Below, in pieces: positions 11,718-23,560 of a stretch of 64,000 nt of DNA (its first letter is position 1; the number at the start of each line of letters is the position of its first letter). The DNA is from Pohlia nutans. Its lineage: Eukaryota > Streptophyta > Bryopsida > Bryales > Mniaceae. Position numbers and translations under genes: made by a program. The notes below the pieces were generated by a model that searched no databases, was not told the DNA's origin, and worked only from the letters and a program-made list of their open reading frames with translations. The stretch spans positions 20,506,031 to 20,570,030 of the forward strand of contig CM040099.1 in NCBI GenBank assembly GCA_022496805.1. Reading direction: 5' to 3'.

Positions 11718-13578
11718 ATGGCGACGCAGCATGATTTCTTCATGTTTCAGGATGACTATTACAAGAGGTTGGGGGAAGCGTCAGACATGTCCGTGGAGAG
11801 CACGGGGAGCATACCGATGAGTATGAGTGTCGGTGGGAACAACTCAGTGTCCATGTTGTCACAAGCAGACAGCAGTGTTGGATCTAATGGTGGAGGCTCA
11901 TTACACACAAGACTAATGCATGATGATCTGCGCACGCGAAATGCGACCCGGAATGCCTCAGTGTCGCACAGTGTGGTGATGCCAGGCATTGTCTCGCATA
12001 CTGTCGGTGAAGACATTCTTGCCAGTGCTCTTATGGACCCAAGGTAAGTCGAAGAACTTCTGACTCTTGTTGTTATAAGGGTTTAGGTTTTTTTGTAATG
12101 GGACTGTCTCAGGCAGTGATCTTTGAACCACTTTATGACATTTAGAACATTATGCGACCTCCCCCATAAATGGTGTCTACTTTTGCTATCCTACTTACGA
12201 TACCTCTATAATATCCGGCAATACCCTTGATATATTAAGGTGATACCATGATGATGTCCGTGGATATCATCTCATGAAGTTGCTACATATTTATATCATG
12301 ATGAGCATTCTCGCTACATTTCGATTTTTTTTTCATTTTCTTTCTTTGCATGTTTAGCAGCCCCATTTTTGGGGTAGAAATCCAGCTAATTTTAGCCAGT
12401 TTTGAGATCACTGGTCTCAGGGTTTAATGGTGGAGGTAATTGCAGGTTTCCGACCGAAGGTTTCGAAGGGTACGATGACTGGACGATTGATTTGAGGCGA
12501 CTGCACATGGGCCCTCCGTTTGCGCAGGGCGCATTCGGCCGACTGTACAAAGGCACGTACAATGGGGAAGACGTGGCTGTGAAGATCTTGGAGAGACCGG
12601 AGAACAATGTGGAGAAGATGCTGATGATGGAGTCTGCGTTTGCCAAGGAGGTCACCATGCTTGCGGCTGTGAAGCATCAGAACGTGGTACGCTTCATTGG
12701 CGCGTGCCGGAAACCCATGGTGTGGTGCATCGTCACGGAGTACGCGCGAGGGGGCTCAGTGCGTTCCTTTCTCAGCAAACGCCAGTCTCGCGCCGTGCCA
12801 CTAAAGCTCGCAGTGAAGCAAGCCCTGGACGTTGCTCGCGGCATGGAGTACCTGCATAGCTTGGAAATCATCCACAGAGACTTGAAGTCTGACAATCTCC
12901 TCATTGCCACGGACAAGTCTATCAAGATCGCCGATTTCGGTGCTGCTAGGATAGAAGTGCAAGTTGAAGGCATGACACCGGAGACCGGAACATACCGATG
13001 GATGGCTCCGTGAGTATCTAACTGTTGTTAGGGTTCGCACTCCTCGAAAACAAAATCAAGTTTTGATCTCTTCTTCTGTCTCGTAGTTGTTTTTACATGT
13101 CCTGATACCATGATTACGGTTCTGTTGGTTACCAATTGATTTACAGGTTGAATTGACAGAGTCTAGGTCTGGTTTGGAACGAATCCGATGTGTGGTTTCG
13201 AGTGTACGAACTAAGCGGGGCTTTTGTGTGTACAGGGAGATGATCCAGCACAGACCCTACAACCACAAGGTGGATGTTTACAGCTTTGGTGTGGTGTTAT
13301 GGGAGCTTGTAACAGGCTTGCTACCGTTCCAAAACATGACGGCAGTGCAAGCAGCTTTTGCAGTGGTGAACCGCGGCGTTCGGCCTCCAATTCCTGATAC
13401 ATGTCCTGCGCAAGTGGCAGACATCATGAGTCGGTGTTGGGATGCGAATCCGGATGTCCGTCCCAGCTTTGCACAGGTGGTGAAGATGTTGGAGCAAGCG
13501 CAGGACGAGCTCTTGACCAAAGTCGGACGCGCGCGGTTCCGGTGTCTTTGCTTGAATCGGCCTCTAACAAGTGACTGA
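11718..13578 (+). CDS. Raf-like protein kinase (group C MAPKKK-type), 3 exons, 410 aa
   Basis: A Ser/Thr-type protein kinase of the plant Raf-like family, close in architecture to Arabidopsis group C members such as At4g31170. Exons are 11718-12043, 12446-13009 and 13236-13578; phases close and the sum is 1233 nt. The start is the first ATG in frame (MATQHDFF); further upstream the frame opens only with TTG. The N-terminus (1-108) has the group's DYYKRLGE and SVGSNGG motifs. The kinase domain has the glycine loop FAQGAFG (134-140), Lys155 in [12 protein letters not shown] (Asp254), DFG (272-274) and APE (296-298). [10 protein letters not shown] and the C-terminal ARFRC are typical of group C. 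All catalytic residues are present, so an active cytosolic kinase is expected. The specific pathway cannot be read from sequence; relatives act in stress, CO2 or light signalling. Confidence 0.93.
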
Positions 13579-14294
13579 TTGCTCTCTGCTTCTTTGTCGT
13601 CTTCTTATTTTTGAAAAAGGTAAAAAATCTAAGTACCAGCTCATTATTGAAAGATGCGCACTAGGCGGAGTGCTCAATCTGTATATTGCAACGTCGATGT
13701 TTCATAGAAGAGAGGCTCCCGTGTGCTCTGTCTGCACATATAGTTAGTAGTTGCAGAGGCAGAGTAGTCAGGGGGTTCTTGTAATAGAATTGGCCTCAGG
13801 AAAAAAAAGCAATGCTAGTGTAATCTATTTCCTCTCTTGTAAGAGGTATATTTGAGAGAGAGATAATGGAACATGGTTAGTTCCGAGTTGGAAGAGCTGG
13901 GGCTCAAGATTTTTCCCCGTTGAGATATCTGGAGGATTAGCCTACTTGTGTAGAAAAAAACACAAAAAGAGTCTGTCTGTCTCCTGGGTAGCCAGATATG
14001 GCTTTGAGGAGGCGGTGGCACGGCACTGCACTGCACTGCTTTTTTCTTTTCTGAGGGCTCTCTATGGTAGACGCGTTTATTCATGATCCTCCACGTGAAC
14101 AATTCAGCGTACTAGTTAAGTCGTGCCTTAGCCCTGTAACACACCTTCCTGAATCACATTTGCTTAGTGTGTCTCCACTCTTGTTATGCTCTCTCCAGTC
14201 TTTTTAAATCACACAAGGTGGCAACGGGTAATACTTTCAGGAAATGTGGTGTGTTCAATTTGGCAACAAACAAATTGCATGAATTGCAAATGTC
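13579..14294. other. 3' flank of the kinase gene
   Basis: Downstream of the TGA the sequence is T-rich, with AATAGAATTG and AAAAAAAAG runs near 13780-13810 that could hold the polyadenylation region. Beyond about 14100 no gene is seen. Confidence 0.35.
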
Positions 14295-14838
14295 TTAACC
14301 CCTAAACGTCCTCACCTCTTTTGTAAAAGTCAAAGCACTATAATTTGCATACTTGAAATATCACATTGCATGATTCATAATTTTTCATAAATAGTCATCA
14401 ACATTATGAAGGTATGACAAAATTTTCGACATGATTGGAAGATATTTTGAATATTTACAAATTTTATCATGTTAACAAGGTAAAAATTCAAAATAAATAT
14501 ATTTTTGTCAAATTTAATATCAAAAATTATATTTAAGGTAGAAAAAAGTTATATCTACAGGGAGTAAAAAATTGAAAGTGAAGAAATTAAAAGAGACCTA
14601 TGATTGGAGCACTTTTAGAAAGCCCTTTGTATTCTGGGCACTCAAAATTCAAATTTCTCGAAGGTGAATTTTTTTCAAATGAAGTCTATTCTCCAATCCC
14701 AATGGTCAAAAGATGTATCATATCTTAACTTAAACATCTAATGAAAACACCAACCACAATAAAGCTAAAATACTTGATTTTTGGGGCGTTTGACCAAAAA
14801 TCAAGCATAATATGGTTGATTGGGCACTTAGGGGTTAA
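14295..14838. mobile_element. TTAA-flanked MITE, 544 bp
   Basis: TTAA (14295-14298) plus CCCCTAAACGTCCTCACC on the left; GGGCACTTAGGGG plus TTAA (14835-14838) on the right. The AT-rich interior has no transposase frame. The left terminus equals the right terminus of family E (complement of GGTGAGGACGTTTAGGGG), while the right terminus matches a remnant at 55617. Confidence 0.75.
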
Positions 14839-15101
14839 CAGCTGTATCAGTGTTTTGTAATGGGCTCTAATGGGCCTCTAGTTTAGGTCTCTATGTATGA
14901 GCAGCTAGGATGAAGTGATTCATGTTGAACAAACACCTACAGTGATGGTGGTAGCTAGAATTATGCGTGCTTGTTTCTATGATGCATCAGGAGGCTATCT
15001 GGATTTGGTTTTCTGAACTGTCACCATTTTTGAGGGGTGCCGATACTACAAGTTTTCACAAAATCCACTTAAGGGGGTCAAATTTTTTCTTGTGGAGCTT
15101 A

Positions 15102-15441
15102 GAGCATGCCCAGCAGCATGTGTTTTGGAGGGACCAACGCCAAGATTTGGTGTAGTTATCTCCACTTGCTTCGAAGTTTGGCCCAGCAACTACCCAGCAA
15201 CGCTAAATAATACTCCGTAGTTTTTGGAGCCAAAATTTGAGGTTTCTCCGCCATCCAGAGAAGCTTTGGCGCAAGCAAATTTCTCACACCAAGCAAGCAA
15301 AGATGCTCAATCAACAATTAAATAACGAGCTTGAAGACTATTCACCGGCCGGTGCTTCAAGGTCATCAAGTAACTTTATATAAAATCTTCATTTTATAAG
15401 TTGCCTTGGTGTTCGCTCCAGGAATGCTGCTGGGGTACTTC
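15102..15441. mobile_element. Possible MITE with GAGCAT..CCCAGCAGCAT ends
   Basis: The left side reads AGAGCATGCCCAGCAGCATG and the right side GGAATGCTGCTGGGGTACTT, sharing an 11 bp inverted core CCCAGCAGCAT. The interior has no coding frame. The ends are imperfect, so the boundaries are tentative. Confidence 0.4.
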
Positions 15442-15520
15442 TTGTATTTCATTCCTCCATATTAAAATTGATGCTTGGAGGACATTTTTTCTCTGGAACT
15501 GTTGGGCTTGCTTTTAGCAT

Positions 15521-16108
15521 TTAACCCCTAAACGTACCAGGGTGTCCCTAGAATTGACAATTTGAGAAAAAACATTATAAACTACCATTTAGAAGAATAT
15601 TCTGGGATTGATATACAAATGAATTTTCTAGATCTTGAATTTTAGATTCAATCCGTACGGTTTGATTCACTAATACAATCACCAATATTTAATTATAAAA
15701 TTTGAAAGTTAAAATTAAAAATTCCTTCTAAATTTGATTACAAACTAAATTTCAATATTTTTTGAGTAAAATTTGTTGGAATGAGTTAGAAATGAGATAC
15801 TCTTAAATGTGATGGTACTTTGAAATTTTTGTGTTTCTTAAATTTATGACCTCATTTTTCTCGATGCCACTTTGAACTAGAGTCAATGCAATTTTGGCTT
15901 GGTCAACGACTAGACATACTTCTACATTTGTAATTTTAGAAAAATATGTACTCTAGTATGACAAAATCCAGCCATTAGATAGGACAACAACTTGGTGAAG
16001 AATCTCCAAAAAATTGGATGAGTTTCATCCAAGCATTGATGAGAACGTGAGAAGGCTTTGAATTCATTCGTGATCCAGTTTCTGGACTCTGGGACGTTTA
16101 GGGGTTAA
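15521..16108. mobile_element. TTAA-flanked MITE family D, 588 bp
   Basis: TTAA (15521-15524) plus CCCCTAAACGTACCAGGG; right end GGGACGTTTAGGGG plus TTAA (16105-16108). The right subterminal part (CGTGATCCAGTTTCTG) is shared with copies at 43709-44039 and 52728-53360, defining family D. No open frame of note. Confidence 0.8.
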
Positions 16109-16905
16109 AAGTGGAATTCGAAAATCAAAACCAAATTCTAGTTTTGACACCCCACTATTGTACCTTGGTTAGTTTCTTTGCAAATACTGGTAAATAAGTT
16201 CATGAGAAATTCGTAGAAAAGAATATAGTATGTGAAATAGTTCATACAGTTGAAACTATAGTTCATACAGAATCCATAGTTCAAATCCACAAGTTCATAC
16301 CAAGGGATGGAATTCCTGGAAGTGAACCCGATCAAGTGACATTTACACCCTCTGTTGCACACGTTCACTACAAATCTTCAAAATTTGCAACACATATAAA
16401 CCTACATTACACGTGTTCATGGGTCCTGCAGCAGTGAATGAAAAATAACACTTGGAAAAACTTCTGTAAGTGCGCAACAACAGTGAAGCGCCCTGTCTAG
16501 ATACTCATCGTAGACACAGAGATCCGGAGTGAATGTGAATGCATGCAGGGTTGGTTGCATTCAGTGTTTTTTTTATGTTTTTTTTCTTGAAGCCTAACTG
16601 GCGACGTAAAAAATATTGGGAAAGAATATTTGGCGAAATCTTAAGCTTACAATCATGTTTTAATGGAATTTCTTCATATTTTGGTAGTCTTCTTCACAAA
16701 ATCTGGCTAAGAATGTAGAGAAAATATGGTGAAAATAATCAAATTCTTCTCATTTTTTTCCTTAACAAAAGAGAAATGCCATATTTTGTAGAGAAATCTG
16801 GCGAAATATAGCCACTAAAAAAAATGCTGGTTGCATTGACGCATTTGACCGTGGATGCAAAGAAATCCGGCTACGTTCACACGGACTACCACACTTGACT
16901 AACCT
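16109..16905. other. Gene-free stretch
   Basis: No exon, RNA gene or clear element boundary. Between about 16590 and 16810 the phrase TGGCGAAAT and its variants recur, which may mark an old palindromic element. Confidence 0.35.
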
Positions 16906-17270
16906 AGGGCCGCTTCACACTATGGCCAAAGGTCGAGAGGCCGTCGGTTTCCACCAATCAAATTGCAAGAAACCATGGTTTCGGCCTCTCGACCCTTCAC
17001 ACTAGAGGCCAAAGTCCAAAGGCCGTGGACCTTCAAAATGCTTACATGGCAACACTTTTTGACCAAGGTGACGGCCTCTCGACCTCTCGTTTGGGTCCTA
17101 CATTTTGCAAGACCCGTCACCATGGTCGAGAGGCCGTTGATTTCTTTTCATAAAAAATGAAAACTATATTTTATGCCTATTTTCAGTAGATTTCTTTGGA
17201 CTCTCAACAAAGTTTGGACTCTCAATCCCACAGCCCCTCGACTTGGACGGCCATAGTGTGAAGCGGCCCT
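16906..17270. mobile_element. MITE with 22 bp perfect inverted ends, 365 bp
   Basis: The left end starts AGGGCCGCTTCACACTATGG and the right end is its exact complement over 22 bp. Flanks are CT(A) on the left and TTA on the right. The interior repeats GGTCGAGAGGCCGT-type blocks in both orientations (16930, 16985, 17075, 17120). A shared TIR pattern with 62944-63397 and TTA-like flanks suggest a PIF/Harbinger-type MITE; hAT is an alternative. Confidence 0.75.
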
Positions 17271-17815
17271 TACTGCGGTGGGGCTCACAGGAACAAACTA
17301 TCTTGAAAAGGTGAGTTTGCATGACTGACTATCTGAGCTGAACTGAAGCAGCCGCATTCAGTTCATCATGTGATGATAACTCACACGGACTCTGTCGTCG
17401 ACTGACGGAGTGGTGAGAATCATTTCGGAAGAAGAAGCAACTCGACGTCAGATATTGACGGAAGACGGACGGGACGGGACGGGACGAGAGGCCGGTGGGA
17501 TCCGTCCGTCGTGGCTTCACCGATTGGCTCCAACGTGGCCGGACGATGTATCCAGGATCGGCCGACACATGGCTACTTGGTTACCACCGGTCCCATCAGT
17601 CAGTCAACAACCGGCCGTCTCGGTCCACACCCAGTTCACCGTACTAGAGCATTCCCACCGGGTATTTTGTACCCCCAAAAACTAAAAAGTCAATGCAGAT
17701 GACTGTAACATCTAGTATAACTTATTACTGTAACATCTAGTGTAATTGCATTATAGACATGATGCTTGTTTTATTCCTTGTTTGATACATCACTAACTAT
17801 GCATGTTTACACTCG
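17271..17815. other. GC-rich island without a recognised gene
   Basis: 17390-17650 is clearly GC-richer than its surroundings and includes a short GGGAC repeat run (about 17468-17488). Overlapping frames of 60-90 codons occur on both strands but show no family motif. It could be a promoter-like island, part of an inserted element or a gene remnant. Confidence 0.35.
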
Positions 17816-18232
17816 TAAAGGCTCGTTCCCACCTGGCCTTTGCAAAGAATGTGAATAAAAACTTAACACTTTCACAATTTTGGGAGGAATACCTTCTTTT
17901 TAGGAAAGGTGTCATCAATGAGGTTCGGAAAGGTGTCATCAATAGTAGTCGGTGTAGGCCTCCCAAGAGCCATATTAGTTAAGACCATTCTTAAGTGTTT
18001 AAAACTTGAGAATATTTTCAACTTTGGTGCTCCCTTAACAATTGCCTACTATCGCTCAAGTATTTTTTTGTCCTCATCAATGTTAGCTAATACCCATTCT
18101 TTAAAGTTTGTCATGTAAACATTCATGTAGAATTGGTAATTACTAAAGAATGTAGGTGGAAACATACACTTTATTAAGGAGGTAAGACCGCCTTCTAAGA
18201 CCACCTCTAAGGCCAGGTGGGAACATACCTTA
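17816..18232. mobile_element. MITE with GTTCCCACCTGGCCTT inverted ends
   Basis: Left end TAAAGGCTCGTTCCCACCTG; right end complementary over GTTCCCACCTGGCC with AAGG just outside (AAGGTATGTTCCCACC when read on the minus strand). About 417 bp, no transposase. Superfamily unassigned. Confidence 0.65.
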
Positions 18233-18350
18233 ACTCTTTTATACCACACCTTGCTAACCAACATTAATAAGTTCACAACTTGACATGTAGAAAGTGTCCA
18301 ATCACATGTCTAAACAATAGTAAATATTCTCTGCAAATATTAGAATATGA

Positions 18351-18602
18351 TACTCCTTTTGTCATCCATAAATTCTAATTGTCCTAGTTTTTGGCGTGGT
18401 TTAACATAACGCTTTTTTTTGCCAAAAACCATCTTACTATTCAATAAACGGTTCATTTTTTACAATAGTTTGTATTTTGTGTCACTTTCATTGTTCATCC
18501 CGTTTGAAGTGGGTAGGGTTCACATTTGAAGTATAAAACTTAAGACAAATATTGCAATTAAGAAATTGTCAAAAATGAGGACAATTATTTCCACTCAAGG
18601 GA
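18351..18602. mobile_element. Stowaway-like element, diverged
   Basis: Starts TACTCCTTTTGTCATCC, with AATTGTCCTAGTTTTTGG just inside, and has a complementary GAGGACAATTATTTCC near the right end. The element at 46582 shares GTTGTCCTAGTTTTTGG. TA flanks and the CTCC start fit Stowaway (Tc1/mariner) MITEs. The right boundary is approximate. Confidence 0.45.
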
Positions 18603-18758
18603 AATATTGAAGAGTGTAATAACGACGAGTTCAAAGTGTACCTTCTTCAAATCCTATAGATATACCTAAGCACCCAAATTCACTCACCTCTTCATTGTGA
18701 GAAGAAAGACTTTGAAATTTTGGTCTCTAATAAGTTTGTTTCCAATAAGTTGATCATA

Positions 18759-18980
18759 TAAGGTAGAGGGCTCTAAAACCAACAGGGTTCTAATTCCACC
18801 CAAATCTAGGTACAATAATCATCCTAGAACCTAAATCTAGGTAGACCATAGATAGCTTATCATTTTGGTCAACATTCAATAGGAGCTCTATGATGTGCCT
18901 AGATTTGTGTTTAAAAATAAATGAATGGTTCAGATTGTGTTGAAATTAGAACCATGTTGGTTTTGGAGCCCTCTACCTTA
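18759..18980. mobile_element. MITE with AAGGTAGAGGGCTC inverted ends, 222 bp
   Basis: The left TAAGGTAGAGGGCTC is mirrored on the right by GAGCCCTCTACCTTA, with AAAACCAACA and GGTTCTAATT also mirrored further in. It holds no coding frame. Confidence 0.75.
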
Positions 18981-19859
18981 TGTTTCAAAAAGTCACATGT
19001 TTATCAAGCCAATTGTAATCTATATTAGGGTTGTACAAGGTACATTGAGGACTAATTGGATAATATAATGGTATGAATATGAATATCAACTATGATATGA
19101 ATTTGGTAGAGTTAAAACAATACCTCAATTAGACTCTAATTGCCCTCAATAGCATGTGTTTCATACTTTGGTAGAGACCATTATTGCCAATAAACATCAT
19201 AATTTCATATTATAAACTGATATTGTGTGATATCCTACTAGAGTACATATTGCACTATTACAAATTCCTAAAAATCACTTACTTGCATAATTAATTTAAA
19301 AAATGATCCTGTAATTGAACTATTGGTATTAGATTTGTTTTATTCCTCCCAAAATGAATTATATGCGCACTAGTTGGTATGTTGAAAATTTAACACCAAT
19401 ACAACATTATAAGTTTGTACCATTGAAGTGTCTTTTCGTCATGTAGTACATTCCGTCGACGAGGAACTCGGAGAGGTTTTACCCCAGAAAAATATGAAGG
19501 AAAATCGTCAGTGTGGTGGTGGTGGTGGTGACCGTCATCATTATGTCCTTTGGTTTTATTGGTCCTATATGGTCGTGAAAAGAAAGAAGAGATTGAAGTT
19601 GGAGTTGGAAACTTGAAAGGTTGTTTGAAAGGTTATATAGATGGCTATTCAAAAGGTTATTGCAAAAGTTATTTCAAACAATATTTAAAAATCAATTGGC
19701 ATATTTTAAAAACAAAAGCAAAGATCGACTTCATTCATTTTTTGCGTAAATTTTATTTTATTTCATTTTATTTTATTTCATTTTTATTTTTATTTCAATA
19801 TCTTATTCGTAATTGAATTAAAATATTATTTTTTATTTTATGTTTCAAAATTTATAAAA

Positions 19860-20030
19860 AAAGATTAGTGGTAGCAGTCATAGATCTAACCGTATAGATA
19901 GAATCTAAAATTAAAATTGTATAACTTTTATTCATACATCAAGTTCTAAATATTCATGTTAATTGCATTTTATAATGCATCTTTGCAAAACTACCTAAAT
20001 TGGACATAGGTGAGGACGTTTAGGGGTTAA
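19860..20030. mobile_element. Right part of a TTAA element, family E
   Basis: The right terminus GTGAGGACGTTTAGGGG is followed by TTAA (20027-20030). The preceding 170 bp match the family E copy at 45562-46138 (ATCTAACCGTATAGATAGAA, TTGCATTTTATAATGC). The left end is not recognisable. Confidence 0.6.
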
Positions 20031-21560
20031 GTCCATTTCCTAAAATTATTTAATCACAATAAAACCAACTCTTAGAAATGAATAACAATATAATTAATCA
20101 TTTTTTATAGTTTAAAAACTATAAAAGTCTTTAAGGTAAATTAGAATTTCAAATTCTATAATATTCATTTAACAAGTATTATTCGTCGACGGTTGTGCGC
20201 AGCATCACGTAGCCCAAGTTTGTTATCATGCAAATTGCAAATGTTATACTACCGGTATAGATATTTAAAGGAATGAGGAATCTTCAAGGAACGATATAAA
20301 AGAAAAGAAAGCATAGCTATGAAAGTTTAAGAATAAGTTTCAAAAGTATATTTATTGTTTCTCTTTTGTATGCGCCCTTAGATTTGCTTCATTTTGTCAA
20401 ATATTTCAATGCTACATGGTAGTGAAAGCTTTGTACCATAAAAATGAAAATAATTTTCAAACATGAATTGATGTTTTTGGAATAATATTTTAGGATGAGA
20501 TTTTTGGGTTCAAAATTGTCTAAGAAAAATTTGAAAAAAATATTGCTCGACAAATTGCAAGCTTCAACATCCCCAATGCATAGGGTCAAATTTTCCAATT
20601 ACCACCCCAGTCCTTGCAGAAAATTGAATTACATCACTAAAATTTGCAATTTCGAACTCCAAAGCTCTAATCTTTATTTTACCTAAAGTTTTGAAAGTTT
20701 CACTTATATTTTGTCCCAACACTTCGACACCTCTTTAGTTCTTTAATACATATTCACTTTCTCCAGATTCCAATTTCAATCTCACAAATAATTTTTTATT
20801 GTTGTACACAAACAATAAGCCACGTGCCACGTGATACTTATCAATCACATCTTAGTAGTTATTGTTAGCATTATGACTACCAACCACTTCATCTAATATT
20901 TAAGACAACCGGACACTGTACAAATGGGAGTACAACAGTTTGCAACCTTTCGTGTCTACCAAAAACATCTGTCATAACTATCAATTCATAATACGTGCAT
21001 CTTTATGGCTTGTCTTATAAATAATTAACACAATACATTTCCTTATTAAATGACCTTATGACACAATACACGTTCTTATTAAACAACATTTATGAAGTGC
21101 ATTGACATAATGCACGTACGTCAATATTGAATGACACGTTGCATTAACTAGCACCATATAGCATCAATTGACCGAGTAATTGACACCTTGCTATCAAGTG
21201 ACACCAAATAAAAATAATTGACAAATTGTAATGCACCACATTTTTGCAATTTGTGTTTTGTGACTTATTATAACTGATATTAGCATTGAAATGGAGTAAG
21301 ACATTCATTCAATCCTAATAATAAAAAGTATTTTTCTTCTGTCTTTTCTACTTCTAGGCACTAGCTTTATGATTGTCCACTATTAGGCAATGTATGCGTG
21401 TTGTTGAGACTTGTTTATTGTTGCCAGCTAGTTCATCCCCAATGGTGTGATTTCAATCTCCTCTCTATGATTTCATGGTGGTGACCAAATCAACAGAATT
21501 TGCACAAAAACTGTTGTCCATGCTTGTTGATTTGAACGTGTTGTTCGGGTCATGAATCGA
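20031..21560. other. Gene-free AT-rich stretch
   Basis: Only short frames and loosely repeated phrases such as CACAATACA..TTATTAAA near 21040-21130 are visible. I find no exon or complete element. Confidence 0.4.
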
Positions 21561-21599
21561 CAAAAAATTGTTTGTCGATTTTGTTGATTTGGACAAATC

Positions 21600-21945
21600 T
21601 CGCCCCCTCCAGAAAAGTAAAAATCAATTTTTTTCACTACTCGACAGTTTTGGGCAATCTAAATTTTTTGAGCTACTTGAAAAATCCGAGGAGCCTGAAA
21701 ATTTAGGGCTCTGGGCTACCGAAAATTTCAGGAATTCTATATCTCTAATTGCTCGAAATGTCAAGCAGCCTAAAAATTTTGGGCTCCTGGCTGCCTGAAA
21801 TCTCAGGCATTCCGAATCTCTAACTGCTTGAAATATCGAGCAGCCCAGAAATTTTCATACCTAGGCACGACACCCGCAGGGTTTGAACTCAAGACCTCAC
21901 AATATTACTCCAAAGTCCTAACCAACAAACCACATGATGTTTTGT
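21600..21945 (-). mobile_element. SINE-like tRNA-derived sequence (minus strand)
   Basis: Read on the minus strand, 21945 to about 21860 carries a Pol III A-box-like block (GGTTTGTTGGTTAGGACTTT) followed after a usual distance by a B-box-like block (TTGAGTTCAAACCCTGCGG). This matches the head of plant tRNA-derived SINEs. The body down to about 21600 contains internally repeated phrases (CAGCC, AAATTT, GGGCTC). No target duplication was identified, so limits are approximate. Confidence 0.45.
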
Positions 21946-22034
21946 ATGAAAAACTTTTTTATTTTTTATTTTTTATTTTTTGTTTTTTTTATTTTTATTT
22001 TTTTATTTAACTTAAAGTGAAATTCCAACAAACT

Positions 22035-23070
22035 CCCAAAATCAGCAAACTTTGGAGGCTTGTATCTCCTTCACATGGTGTCCTCTTTTAATGAAAATTG
22101 TTGGAAAAGTTGCACCTTTAAGTTTTGTTTTTGTGATAAAAATTGACTGACATGCATTTTAGTAAAACATTAGGAAAAAAATGAGGCCTCAACAAGGCCT
22201 CATGCCTTTGAGAAATTGAAGAAGAAATTAGGATAACGGTCAATGTGAAAATTTTATCATCATGGGTCGAATTTGTGTTGACTTGTGCCATAATCTCCTT
22301 TCCATGCGCTTTCCAACGCACTTTAAAACTCCAAAATCCGAGTTAATATGCAAAAGTTACACATGTTTAAAGTTTGTGCATTGGGGACCACTGAGCAGCC
22401 AGCACGCAGTGGTCCCCAATGCACAAACTTTAAACATGTGTAACTTTTGCATATTAACTCGGATTTTGGAGTTTTAAAGTGCGTTGGAAAGCGCATGGAA
22501 AGGAGAATGTGGACCATCAAAGATGACGTGGATGATGGTTGTCCACGTAGGACTCCATAATTTTCCATGCCCACATCATCAATTTGGGTTCGGGCAAGGA
22601 ATGAAAGTCGAGGCCTTCTTGAGGCCTCATTTTTTTCCTAATGGGGGGTTTAGTTGAGAACCACTTCTATTTGGTAAGGTTTTTCAAAATGAACAGTACA
22701 CTTTGACAGGCAATATCTCCTTCACAAAGTTTTCGTTTTTAGTAAAACTTATTGGAAAAGTTGCGCTTTTATGTCTAGTTCATGTGTTAAGAAACTCATT
22801 TGAATCCAAAATGTTTCAAATGACTAATATGCATTTTAGTAGAAGGGGGTTTGGCTGAGAACCACATCTATTTTGTACTTTTGTTTACTATTTTGTAAAA
22901 AAGACAATAGACTTTGGCAGCTAGTATCTCCGTCATAAAATGTTTGTTTTCAATAAATTGTTTTTGGAAAGTTGCGCCTTTTAGTCTAATTTTTTGTATC
23001 AAATTTTTATTTGAATCCAATATGTTTTGAAATTATGACATGCATTTTACTAGAAGGGTGTCTGCCAAAA
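22035..23070. repeat. Three tandem units of about 200 bp, one interrupted
   Basis: Units at about 22035-22165, 22650-22850 and 22853-23065 share TATCTCC.TCA, GGAAA.GTTGC.CCTTT, TATGCATTTTAGTAGAAGGG and GAGAACCAC. The 476 bp palindromic insert at 22168-22643 separates the first unit from the others. Not coding. Confidence 0.65.
22168..22643. repeat. Fold-back element with a 98 bp perfect palindrome
   Basis: Outer arms (CATTAGGAAAAAAATGAGGC and its complement) bound the element. Inside, 22295-22392 is an exact reverse complement of 22408-22505 over 98 bp, with a 15 base loop. Between these parts the arms are dissimilar. A transcript would form a very long hairpin. Confidence 0.85.
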
Positions 23071-23163
23071 ACCACTTATCTTTTGGTAAGTTTTTAACTA
23101 TTTTGAAAAAATAATCTACTTCTTGACATTTCATCAATGAAATTTTGGGTGTCGTACTCTTGT

Positions 23164-23560
23164 TTAACCCCAAAATGCCTATAGCTCTTTTGAGAATTGA
23201 TGAATTGTAAAGATGCATTATCAAATGCAACTAAGAGGGATATTTTGAACTGTATGTACAGATAAAAAGTTGTACATTATGTATTTCATTTAGTATCCAT
23301 ATAAATAGATCTATGATTGCAATCGCCAATATTTTGTATAAAGTTTCAAAAGTGAAATTCAAAATTATATTTGTATTTGATTATGAATATTATATTGACG
23401 ATGTTTGGATGCACTTTCCTGTAATAAATTGAAATGAAATATCCTAATTTTAGTGATTTCTAGAGATTTCGTAGTTGCCTAATTTAATAAGTTGACTTTT
23501 CTAAGAGAAGTTTTGAACTATTTTGAAGTAAAATATAGATTTTTTATCAATCATTGCAAC
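23164..23560. mobile_element. Family E TTAA element remnant, reverse orientation
   Basis: It starts TTAACCCCAAAATGCCTATA (23164) and continues with the complement of the family E interior (AAGATGCATTATCAAATGCA, CTAAGAGGGATATTTTGAAC, ATTGCAATCGCCAATATTTT). The far end is eroded. Confidence 0.5.

Noticed and set aside
12392..13040. Opposite-strand frames over the kinase exons
   Set aside because: Shadows of the GC-rich kinase coding sequence; no family motif.
14295..14310. CCCTAAA motifs resembling the plant telomere repeat
   Set aside because: They occur once per site, always next to TTAA and at the ends of inverted-repeat elements, never as tandem telomere arrays.
17410..17702. 91-codon frame in the GC-rich island as a gene
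   Set aside because: Competing frames of similar length on both strands, no splice context and no motif.
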